From contig JADJOG010000023.1 in NCBI GenBank assembly GCA_016713865.1, forward strand, positions 1 through 63,492: a DNA stretch of 63,492 nt. The letters run 5' to 3'. Made by a program: the position numbers and the translations under genes. Below are positions 50,001 through 58,754 of this stretch, piece by piece (the stretch's first letter is position 1; each line of letters starts with the position of its first letter). The DNA comes from Flavobacteriales bacterium. Its GTDB lineage: Bacteria > Bacteroidota > Bacteroidia > Flavobacteriales_F > PHOS-HE28. Under the pieces are notes generated by a model that searched no databases, was not told the origin of the DNA, and worked only from the letters and a program-made list of their open reading frames with translations.

Positions 50001-51471
50001 AGAGATTGCGCTCCAAGTGGCCCTTCGCGGTGATCGAGGAGATGGAGCGTCCGTTGATCGTGAGCAGAGGAATCTCACCATCAAGTTCAACGGCCATGCT
50101 GCGCAGATCCTTTCCGATGGCTTTCACGCGAACATTGGAGGTGAGCGGTCCCACCAGCCGCGTGCCCGCGATGGGCGCTAGATCGAAACGCTCGGTGGCG
50201 ATGCGCCCGTTGATGGAGGCGCGCTGGGTGATCGTGTCGCGGTTGTAGCTCACATTGGTACGCACCATGCCGAGCTGAGTATTCGCTCGGCCATCGGCAG
50301 TGAAGGCACGCAGGAAGCCGGTGAATCGGCCGGCGAGATCGATACGTCCCATAGGTGCGATCTCTGGCGGAAGGCGCACGCGATCGCCGGAGGTGAATGG
50401 CGGCACCGGCACGCGCTGCAGATCATCGATCGAAGTGGACATGGCATCCACATCGATCAGCATGAAGGTCTCGTCGATGGCGGGCAACCCGGTCAGTTCG
50501 GCTGAGCCGGTGAATGCACTATGCTGACCGAAACCGATCGCAATTCGCGGCCCCAGAGCTCGGCGATGGTGCCTCGCACCTTACCGCTAACGGCGATCGG
50601 GAAATCGATGCCTTTGAGCTGCGGCGCGAACCAGGCGATGTCGGAGAAGTTGAGTCGCGAGGGCTTCAGGTCGAAGCGGAGCGGTACTTCGGTCGTGAAA
50701 TCGTTGAAGGATCGCCAGCTCTCCGCGGTCATAGCAAGCCGCCCCCCGATGCTTGAGACCGGCGTGCGCAGATCAAGTTCTTCGATGATGATCCCCTTAC
50801 CGCTCACAGCCACCTGGCCGCCGAGCTGATCGATCCGGAGGCCGCTGCGCTCGGTCAGGCTGAATTGCTCCATGAGCGCAGTGATCGAATCGCCCACCAC
50901 CCGGAGGGAATGTCCTGCGATTATCGCATCCGGGATCCCGATGTGATCGAAATCGACCCCGAAGGGCTCAATCACCTCATTCGCATCGTGGAAGGTGAAA
51001 TGGAACGGATCGATCCTGAATCGATCGCAGCGGATGGTCCATTCCGGCGCAGCGGCGGTATCCGGAGTCCGATTCGAGTTTCTCCAGCAGCAGCGTGAGG
51101 TTGCTGCGCTCATCGCCTTCGGCCATGCCCAGTTTGAAGCGGGCCCCTTGAATATCCAAGGATGTGAGCTGAACCAGATGGCTTCGCGGATGCACGCGCA
51201 ATCCCCTTAGCTCCAAATCGGGCACCCAAAAAAGCGTGTCGCCGCGCAGGTCCTCCACATACACTTCGCGCAAGGCCACGGATCCATCGAGGGTAATGGC
51301 CACTTGACTGATCCGTACCTCCACACCAAGGTGGTCAGAGGCCCAACTCGCCAGCCACGATGCCACGGCGGACTGCACCGCCGGCAAAAGCAGCAGTCCG
51401 GCCAGTATCATCACCAGCGAGAAGATGATCAGCGCAGCGCGCCCAAGCCAGCGCAGGATGCGACGTGCCAA
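47050..51471 (-). CDS. TamB-like translocation/assembly protein (DUF490; many frameshifts)
   Basis: Nearly 1,450 residues if read through. An N-terminal membrane anchor (ALIIFSLVMILAGLLLLPAV) precedes AsmA/TamB-type beta-rich sequence (QVAITLDGSVALREVYVEDL, then FDLKPSRLNFSDIAWF) and the long central part that is intact from 50487 to 48388. The C-terminal DUF490 region is fragmented into frames (QVELVKDYLFTLRNIVNKRF, NYHPGDNITQDELE, FDRLGELFRRKKK). TamB-like proteins bridge inner and outer membranes and help move lipids or assemble outer membrane proteins. Start by TTG (51471) is inferred from the family. A -7 element sits at 51550-51543. The stop is at 47111 or 47050 depending on frame. Confidence 0.75.
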
Positions 51472-51542
51472 GAGATATGTGCGTGCTGCCGCCAGTGCTG
51501 CTTTCTTTGCCCGCGGCCTTCGCGATCCTCGGGCCGATCGCC

Positions 51543-51550
51543 CAAAAGTA
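51543..51550 (-). promoter_or_regulatory. Candidate -7 element TACTTTTG for the tamB-like gene
   Basis: Minus-strand TACTTTTG is an exact TAnnTTTG match, located between the tamB-like and tsaD genes, about 72 bases before the proposed TTG start. It helps to exclude longer N-termini for the tamB-like gene. Confidence 0.5.
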
Positions 51551-51558
51551 GCCGCCGC

Positions 51559-52577
51559 GTGACGCACGCCCTTCCAATCCTCGTGCTCGGCATCGAGAGC
51601 TCCTGCGACGACACTGCTGCCGCAGTGCTCGCCGATGGCCGCGTGCTTAGCAATGTCGTTGCCGGCCAAAGCGTTCACGCGCGATGGGGTGGCGTGGTGC
51701 CTGAGCTGGCCAGCCGGGCGCATCAGGAGCATATCGTCCCCACCGTTCATGAGGCCCTGCGCCAAGCTGGAATAGAGCCGCGCGGCATCGATGCGGTGGC
51801 CTTCACGCAAGGGCCCGGCCTCATCGGCGCATTGCTCGTAGGCACCTGCTTCGCGCGCTCATTCGCACAGGCCTTGGGCAAGCCGCTGATCGGCGTGAAC
51901 CATGTGCAGGCCCATGTATTGGCCCATTTCATCAGAGATGAGCGCGATGCCGCACCGCCGCGGTTCCCATTCATTAACCTCACGGTGAGCGGTGGACACA
52001 CTCAATTGGTGCTCGTTCGTTCAGCCTTGGAGATGGAAGTGATCGGCACCACGCTCGACGATGCCGCTGGTGAAGCATTCGATAAAGGCGCCAAGATCTC
52101 GGATTACCCTACCCTGGCGGACCGCTGATCGATAAGCATGCCAGGCTAGGCGACCCAGCGCGCTTCGTCCTGCCCGACCCATCGATTCCCGGGCTCGACA
52201 TGCGCTTCAGCGGCATCAAGACCCCATTCGCCAACCTGGTGCGCATGGCCGCAGCGAAAGAACCGGATTTCATTGCGCGCGAGCTGCCCCACCTCTGCGC
52301 CTCTCTACAGAACCGTATTGTGCGCTCGCTGCTGAGCAAGCTGCGCATGGCTGCGCTAGCACACGATGTGAAAGAGGTCGGTCTCGCTGGTGGTGTCAGC
52401 GCGAATAGCCACCTGCGGGCTGAGGCGGCGGCACTGGCGGCTCGCGAAGGATGGCGGCTTCATGTTCCGCCCTTGGCATATTGCACGGACAACGCTGCCA
52501 TGATCGCCATGGCCGGCGACCTCTTGTACCGGGCTGGGCATCGCACCGCGATGGATGCCGTGCCCTTCGCGCGTTGA
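51559..52577 (+). CDS. tsaD: tRNA N6-adenosine threonylcarbamoyltransferase TsaD (frameshifted)
   Basis: Essential enzyme that forms t6A37 in ANN-decoding tRNAs with TsaB, TsaC and TsaE. The start is a GTG at 51559, giving THALPILVLGIESSCDDTAA. The metal-binding histidines are in GVNHVQAHVLAHF, and the ASKHA nucleotide-binding signature in NLTVSGGHTQLVLV and VGLAGGVSANSHLR. A frame change near 52115 lies between DKGAKI and GGPLIDKHARLGD. The joined length, about 340 residues, is normal. It is divergent from the tamB-like gene and followed after 33 bp by a TPR gene. Confidence 0.93.
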
Positions 52578-52610
52578 ACCTCGCGGCGCACCTGCATACC
52601 TTCGGCGCCC

Positions 52611-53579
52611 ATGCCATTGAACCCGTTCCGTGTTGAGCAAGCCGTGCCGGTGCTTGCTTTCGTTGCAGCTATTGCCTTTGCCACACCGGCCAGCGCGCAA
52701 AGCGTGAGCGTGCTGATGGTGCGCGGCGATTCGCTCATGGATGCCGGTAGGCCGCAAAAGGCGCTCGATGTTTTCGAGCAAGCCGTGAAGAAGGAGGCCA
52801 CGGCTGCCACGCTGCTGGGCCGGGCCAGGGCCTATGAAGCGCTCAACCGCAATGATCGCTTCCTGCTCGACATCGACCGGGCGCTGAAGCTCGATAGCAC
52901 CTCGGGTGAAGCCCACTACCAGCGTGCGATGTATGCCTTGCGCGTAACAGACACACCGAAGGCCGAATACCACGTTTCCAAAGCGATTGACCTGCTCCGT
53001 GGCGAACGCGCCCGGGCCCGGGCATTGAACGTTCGCGGCGAAGTGCGCGCCGAGGATCGCCGATATGGCGATGCGATCCCTGACTTCGAACGGGCCATGG
53101 GCTACGGCTTGGAAGAAGTGCAGCCCATGCGAACCCTAGCGCGGCTGTACGATAACGAAGGCCGTTATGCCGATGCATTGCGCGTCCTTGAGCGCCTCTG
53201 CGACATGGAGCCGAATGAACTCGGACATTGGAGCAACCGCGGCTACGAACTAGCAATGCTCGAACGCTACGACGAGTCCCTAAGCGCATTGGAGCGAGCC
53301 TTGGCGTACGACAAGGATGAACCCATCGCGCTGAGTAATCGCGCCTTCACTTATTTGAAGATGGGCAAGAATGAGGAGGCCTGGGCCTATGTGGAGCGCA
53401 GCATCAAGAACTATCCGAGCAATGCCTATGCGCTGCGCACACGTGCTGTGCTCCGCTTGCAGAAAGGCGAACGCGAGAAGGCTTGCTACGACCTCACCGT
53501 GGCCAAGGCTCTGGCCAACATTCCGGATGTGGACCAGCTCATGCAGCAGCATTGCGCTGGCGTGAAGCCCAAGCGATAG
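52611..53579 (+). CDS. Secreted TPR-repeat protein
   Basis: Intact, 322 residues, with a signal peptide (VPVLAFVAAIAFATPASAQ). Seven or so tetratricopeptide repeats follow, from SVLMVRGDSLMDAGRPQKAL (about residue 33) to AYALRTRAVLRLQKGEREKA (about 285). Such proteins are scaffolds for protein-protein contacts, often in the periplasm or at the outer membrane. It starts 33 bp after tsaD and is probably transcribed with it. No specific partner is apparent. Confidence 0.88.
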   Translation: MPLNPFRVEQAVPVLAFVAAIAFATPASAQSVSVLMVRGDSLMDAGRPQKALDVFEQAVKKEATAATLLGRARAYEALNRNDRFLLDIDRALKLDSTSGEAHYQRAMYALRVTDTPKAEYHVSKAIDLLRGERARARALNVRGEVRAEDRRYGDAIPDFERAMGYGLEEVQPMRTLARLYDNEGRYADALRVLERLCDMEPNELGHWSNRGYELAMLERYDESLSALERALAYDKDEPIALSNRAFTYLKMGKNEEAWAYVERSIKNYPSNAYALRTRAVLRLQKGEREKACYDLTVAKALANIPDVDQLMQQHCAGVKPKR

Positions 53580-53583
53580 CTGT

Positions 53584-55960
53584 TCAGCGCTGGATCAAGA
53601 GACGCACGCGCGACTCCTTGCCAGATTCTTCCGTGAAGCGAAGCACGTATGCGCCGGGCGCCGCATTCAGCCTGATCGCCGCATCGCCCTTGGAAACGAT
53701 GCGCGCCGCATGAATGACCCGGCCTGCCGCATCGAAAACCTGCAGCTGACCCGCACCTGGCGAGCGCAGGGTGAAGGCACCTGATGAGGGATTCGGAAAC
53801 ACCGAGATCATCGAAGACTGATTCTCGGGGATGCCATTACCACTCTCATACACGACCTCGAACACATCAAGGCCTGCTTCAACCACATGGCCGGGATCCG
53901 TGTCCACTGCAGTGGCGATGAGGCGCATAGTGGCAGTTGGCGCTATGAAAGAGGCGATGATGATGTCGCGCTGAACCCATGAGCTATTGCCGGTTGTTGT
54001 TGAGTTCACCGTTTCTACGGTAACGCTGCTGCTTCCATTATTGAGGGCGATGACCAACTGATCGTTCGGATTGCCGCTCCCTCCCCCGTTGAAGAACCAG
54101 CGCCTATAGCGCACACGAGGCACTTGGCCATTGGTGGCATCGAATACCGGCGATGTGAGCACCACATTGCCACCATCCACATCATCCGTCCCGGCAGCGC
54201 CACCACCATTGCCCGTCACATAGGCCTGATCGCCGCAATCACCTGGCACATCGGCACCGGGATTCGATGGAGAGTTGCCCAGCACCGTGCCAACAGTAAC
54301 GCCGCGCTCCCAGAAGCCCGCTGTCGCCGTTGCGCTGGTTGACCAGCCCAGGTTCAATGCGAAATCATCCGCATATCCGGGCTGAAGCTGCATATCGACC
54401 ACGTTCGTTCCTTGCGCGCTCAAGAGTTGCGGTGCCAAGCACGCCGTATTCCACCCCCAGCTGCCAGCCGTCACCGCATAAGTGTCAGCGAAAGCACCAA
54501 CGATGGCGTAACTGCCATCGGGCTGGGTGGTGGCTGTGTAGCTGTAAGTCGGGCTCACGAATTGAACAGTGGCACCACCAACGGGGGCACCCGTCCCCGC
54601 AGTAGTCACTGTGCCAGAAATAGTGAACGGCACCAACGGCTGTAATTGGATGTTCAATAAGGTGACTTGACCATTCACCAAGGCGACATCGTTGATGACA
54701 TTGGCTATGTAGCCCGGCGCCGAGGCAGACACCGTATAGCCTCCCGCAGTATGGTATCCCGTGGCGTAAGCGCCATCGATTGCTGTAATGTCCTCCGATG
54801 TTGTTCCGCTGATCTGCACTGTGGCATTGCCAACTGGCAAACCAGTGATGGCGTTGGTGACGAGCCCCTCAAGCCGGCATGCCTGGGTGTAAGTGGGCGC
54901 GAGCACGAAAAGGCCGAGTTCCATGTCGGAGATGATCAAATTGCCTGATGGAAAGAAGGGATAAACGCCCCAGGCCCCATTGAAACCATCGCCAGTGAAG
55001 GGTGAAGTGTCATAGTGCCCCACTTCAACCATGTTGTGCGGGTCGCTCACATCGTAGATGGAAACGCCATATGTGTAGTACGATGTGACGGCGTAATCAT
55101 TGAGCCAATACGTGTTATGCGGTATTGCACCGGAGCCATTGTCACTGCGCAATCGATCCACCTCCGTGATGTCGGTGGGATCGCTCACGTCATAAGCACC
55201 CACGTACGAATTGGTCCGCTCGTCGGTGGTGAAGAGGTAGTGGCCACTGTCATCGAGCCAGGTATTGTGCGTGAACAGGTTCGGCGTGGTGCGCGTTCCA
55301 AGAAGCACCGGACTGGCCGGGTTCGAAACATCGACCATGGAGAAAAACCCATCGTAGATGTGCGCTGCGTAAAGCGTATCGCCACGGGCGAAACTATCGT
55401 GGCAGTACCAGTTCTGGAATTCGCCCACCTCAACCGGATTCATTGGGTCCTGAGTGAGGTCGTACATGATCACCCCGCCATTGCCTCGATTCGCGCCATG
55501 CAGATATAGCCGGCCATTCTCATCGATGAAGAGTGAGTGCGAAGTGCTCCAGCCCGTTGCATCCCAGACCACGGCAGGCAGATTCGTGCTCTGCGGCAGC
55601 GGACTCAGGTCAACGATGGTGAGCTCGCCACCTGCGGCTTCTGTTGTCACGGCAGGCATGATCGCCCCAGACCTTGATCTCCCGCCAGATGCTCGGCGGC
55701 CCGGGGAAGAAGAAGACCTCCTGCGGATTGGCAGGATCGGCAAGGCTAACCACGCTCAAGCCACCTGGGTTATTGCCGTCTGTTCCGCACACGCCAACCA
55801 GCGCATACTCGTTGCCCAACTCGTCGGTATACCCCCAGAGGTTGCTGAGATTGCTATTTCGGAAAGTCTGGTAATTCAGTTGGCCGAGGAAGGAGATGTT
55901 CAACTGGGCCGATGCGGCCAAAGTGAAAACGCTGAGAACAGCGAGAAAGAGGTTGCGCAT
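53584..55960 (-). CDS. Choice-of-anchor B family protein with T9SS type A tail (one frameshift)
   Basis: About 790 residues. The signal peptide RNLFLAVLSVFTLAASAQ sets the start at 55960. LVIVD-type propeller repeats follow (NISFLGQLNYQTFRNSNLSN, VDVSNPASPVLLGTRTTPNL, YDVSDPTDITEVD), then two carboxypeptidase-regulatory-like modules (AITGLPVGNATVQISGTTSE; GTGAPVGGATVQFVSPT), a jelly-roll region and the T9SS tail ISVFPNPSSGAFTLRSPGAG. One frame change near 55660. A surface or secreted protein of unknown ligand. The propeller resembles that in choice-of-anchor-B proteins of other Bacteroidota. Confidence 0.85.
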
Positions 55961-55976
55961 GCGCTGGAGTTGGCTC

Positions 55977-55984
55977 GCAAAGTA
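55977..55984 (-). promoter_or_regulatory. Candidate -7 element TACTTTGC for the choice-of-anchor B gene
   Basis: Minus-strand TACTTTGC is close to the TAnnTTTG consensus and lies 16 bases before the ATG at 55960. No -33 was found. Confidence 0.4.
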
Positions 55985-56106
55985 GGCCGAGTTGCTGAGG
56001 CGCGCGCGCATCAGGCCCGTGCACATCCATTGCGACCTTGGCTTCCAAAGCCACCTGATCACCATACCGGTGCCACCGGTAACTTGGCCGCGCTGCAACC
56101 ACGCCC

Positions 56107-56895
56107 ATGACCGACCTGCTCTGCACCACCGACCTCACCCCCGCTTCCGATACCGCAGTGCGCCATGCGCAAGCACTGTGCGACAGGCTCGGGTCGCGCC
56201 TCACCGTCCTGCACGCGCTCGGCCGCCATCAACGCGATGACGCTGAGAAGGAATCCGTGCGATCCGCCATCGAGCGGCAACTGACCGAAGCAGGCAACGC
56301 TGGTGCGCGCGTACTTCTGCCTGAAGGCGACTTCATGAACGAGATCATTGAAGAGAGCAAACGCGGGCATCAGTTCGTGGTCATGGGCACGCACGGGCCG
56401 AAAGGCTTGCGCCAGTCGCTCTTCGGCGCCGACATCCTGAAGCTGGTGCGCAAATCAGCGGTGCCCTGCTATGTGGTGCAGAGCGGGAGCCCGCTCGACC
56501 GCGAGCTCAGCCGTATCGTGCTCCCCGTTGCCGGCCACAAGGACATAGACCGTTTGCTCGAAGCGGTTTGCCTGATGGCCAAGGCCTGGGCTGCCGAAGT
56601 GCACATCTTCCAACTCATGCGGCCAGGCGAATCGCCGAGCGATGAATTGCTGGACAATAAACTGCGCATGCAGGAACGCCTGGAGCAAGAGGGCGTGCGG
56701 CATGTGGAAGCCAATGAGCCTTCTTCGGGCTTCAGCGTTGGCTTCGCGCAAGCCACTATCGACTATTCTAAGCGGATCGGCGCCGGTGCCATCGCGATCA
56801 TGGCGCATGCATCGGAGGAGTACCGCTACATCGCCGACGCTGAAAAGGAGCGCATCCTGGCCAACGAGCCGGGCATTCCTGTGCTCTGCGCCTGA
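56107..56895 (+). CDS. Universal stress protein with two Usp domains
   Basis: Intact, 262 residues. The first Usp domain covers about residues 1-125: DLLCTTDLTPASDTAVRHAQ at the start and the nucleotide-loop-like VVMGTHGPKGLRQSLFGAD. A shorter, more diverged second copy follows (RIVLPVAGHKDIDRLLEAVC to IAIMAHASEEYRYIADAEKE). Usp proteins support survival under stress and often bind ATP. The G-x2-G-x9-G(S/T) loop of ATP-binding members is only partly present. It is divergent from the choice-of-anchor B gene. Confidence 0.88.
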   Translation: MTDLLCTTDLTPASDTAVRHAQALCDRLGSRLTVLHALGRHQRDDAEKESVRSAIERQLTEAGNAGARVLLPEGDFMNEIIEESKRGHQFVVMGTHGPKGLRQSLFGADILKLVRKSAVPCYVVQSGSPLDRELSRIVLPVAGHKDIDRLLEAVCLMAKAWAAEVHIFQLMRPGESPSDELLDNKLRMQERLEQEGVRHVEANEPSSGFSVGFAQATIDYSKRIGAGAIAIMAHASEEYRYIADAEKERILANEPGIPVLCA

Positions 56896-57157
56896 ACGGC
56901 TCTCAGCGTCATGCAGGAACGGCCTCATCAGGCGTACCACGCGTTCAGTCTTTGGCTGAAGGTCCATTCAGCTTTGGGCTTTGCATAATTCTTCAGGTCT
57001 TGGCCAGCCACCGGAAAGGCTGAACACCAAAACCTGCATCGCCAGACGATGTGTGAACCGCAGGTGTTCGGCGATCGAGCGTCCGCGCCTGTCGATAATT
57101 CAGAACATGGCCACGGAACCTGCGTTCCCAGCAACAGAACCAGCAATCCTCCCCCCC

Positions 57158-57655
57158 ATGAACCAGCGTCAGATCCTCCTCCCCTGTCTATTGGCCTTCG
57201 CCGCCCCGGCTCTTGCCGCCCACCCGCCAGCACCGGATTCCCGTTTGGACGACGTGCTCATCACCGGCTGGATGCACGTTGAGGACCACACCTGGCGTGA
57301 TGCCTCGGTGAGCGTTGAGGTGGACGGCGAGGTTCGCACCGCAGCGGTGAGCGAGACAGGGCGATTCGAGCTGCGTCTCCCTGCGAATACGGAAGTGGTG
57401 CTGCGTTTCGAGAAACCCCAGCACCTTCCGAAAGAAGTCGTGGTGAATACAACGAATGCCCGTGACGGCTCCGCAGGCCACCATAAGCGCCACGTGAAAT
57501 TCGCGGTGATCCTGGAATTGGAGCGCCACATGGCAGGCTACAGTTACCACAGCCCGGTTGGCACCATCGGCTTCGAGAAAGACGGCGGCTGCCTCGCCGT
57601 CACTCACAAGCGCGATAAAATCCCGCCGGGCCGTAACAAGCCCATGACGTTCTGA
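57158..57655 (+). CDS. Small secreted protein of unknown function
   Basis: Intact, 165 residues. Start at 57158 is chosen because it precedes the signal peptide QRQILLPCLLAFAAPALAAH. The mature protein has a beta-rich core (LITGWMHVEDHTWRDASVSV, SETGRFELRLPANTEVVLRF) and a C-terminal part with HHKRHVKFAVILELER. It resembles the secreted protein at 23577-24113 in length, signal peptide and the GRFEL core, though identity is low. A strong terminator follows. No homologue with known function is recognised. Confidence 0.75.
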   Translation: MNQRQILLPCLLAFAAPALAAHPPAPDSRLDDVLITGWMHVEDHTWRDASVSVEVDGEVRTAAVSETGRFELRLPANTEVVLRFEKPQHLPKEVVVNTTNARDGSAGHHKRHVKFAVILELERHMAGYSYHSPVGTIGFEKDGGCLAVTHKRDKIPPGRNKPMTF

Positions 57656-57678
57656 TCCGAGCCATGGCGAATTCCAGC

Positions 57679-57714
57679 GCGGGGCTTCCAACGGAAGCCC
57701 CGCACTGCTTTTGC
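57679..57714 (+). terminator. Rho-independent terminator
   Basis: Perfect 11-bp stem GCGGGGCTTCC (57679-57689) and GGAAGCCCCGC (57693-57703) with an AAC loop, followed by ACTGCTTTTG. It closes the gene ending at 57655. Confidence 0.8.
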
Positions 57715-57754
57715 CAGCCAAGGGAACCTTCTAAGGATTTCGCGTCTTGGCTGC

Positions 57755-58624
57755 ATGCGGCCCTTTGAGCAAGACGAAAAAAGCCATTCTGGTCCTCGCC
57801 TTAGGCGCTCGTACCTCGGCGTACTAATGCTCATCGCACCCGCACAGCTGCATGCTGCACCCGCGTCACTGAAAATCGCCGAAGAATTCAACCGCAGCGG
57901 ATCATTAACGGAATATCGAACCCGAATCCCACCGGCTTTCGTTGAGCGTGGCTTCCGCCTGCGCAAACGAAGCAAGGGCAACGGCACGCATGATAGCCAT
58001 TACATATTCGGCACCTCGGCTATCCCGCAGGCAGCTGGCAGTGGCTATTATCAATCACACGACATCGTGATGCAATCGGTGAGCTACTCACCGGTCGAGG
58101 GCCTCTCCATTGGCGGAGGCGTGCAACTCGCCTCGTTGATCTCGAGCATCATTGCCGGCAAGCGCGAGCCATTGGCTTATGCCCGTATCCAGGCCAGTGG
58201 CCCGGTGGCGGATGGAGCCGCGCATCTTGGTGGCTTCTGCATCGCAGGCAAGACCAGCGTAAGTCCGCCGCAACGCGATGGTCAGTCATGGCCCGTATTC
58301 CTCGGACTGGGTGCTGCGCAAGCCACCTTCGGCCGTGATCCCGCGCATATCACCATCAGCATCGGCGGCACCATGGACGACCAAGGCCTGCGCGATGGGC
58401 TCCTGATCGGAATCGCAGGACTGTGGCGCGTTAGCGACCCCGTGGCGGTCATCACCGAGAACTGGCAGCTCCCGATCGGAAAGGAGCCCTACCGTGTTTA
58501 TTCACTAGGCGCGCGCTACACCTATCGCGCGTTGGCTTTCGATGCCGCCTTCGCGCTGAACAAGGACCTGCTCGAGTTCTCGCCGGTTGGCGCGCCTATT
58601 CTGGGGATCTCGGTAGGGTTCTGA
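57755..58624 (+). CDS. Putative outer membrane protein of unknown function
   Basis: About 265-289 residues. The sequence YIFGTSAIPQAAGSGYYQSH and the following alternating pattern (LSIGGGVQLASLISSIIAGK, SVGF at the end) match a Bacteroidota family of beta-barrel-like exported proteins. The start is uncertain. The Met at 57755 gives MRPFEQDEKSHSGPRLRR, while a different frame just before encodes a better signal-like SKTKKAILVLALG. A frameshift near 57810 would join that to LIAPAQLHAAPASLKIAEEF. No partner gene is obvious. Confidence 0.6.
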   Translation: MRPFEQDEKSHSGPRLRRSYLGVLMLIAPAQLHAAPASLKIAEEFNRSGSLTEYRTRIPPAFVERGFRLRKRSKGNGTHDSHYIFGTSAIPQAAGSGYYQSHDIVMQSVSYSPVEGLSIGGGVQLASLISSIIAGKREPLAYARIQASGPVADGAAHLGGFCIAGKTSVSPPQRDGQSWPVFLGLGAAQATFGRDPAHITISIGGTMDDQGLRDGLLIGIAGLWRVSDPVAVITENWQLPIGKEPYRVYSLGARYTYRALAFDAAFALNKDLLEFSPVGAPILGISVGF

Positions 58625-58725
58625 ATGGCGCGAGCGAGACGCACCATATTGCATCGGCTTGGTGCACTGAAGAACGAAGATGCCCTCGCCCGTGTGAGTC
58701 TCCTGGCAGCATCGGCTCCAGGCCA

Positions 58726-58733
58726 TACTTGCC
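58726..58733 (+). promoter_or_regulatory. Candidate -7 element TACTTGCC for the ABC-F gene
   Basis: TACTTGCC is a weaker match to TAnnTTTG, 21 bases before the ATG at 58755. No -33 element was seen at the right distance. Confidence 0.35.
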
Positions 58734-58754
58734 AATGCCGACATTCGCGCCCCC

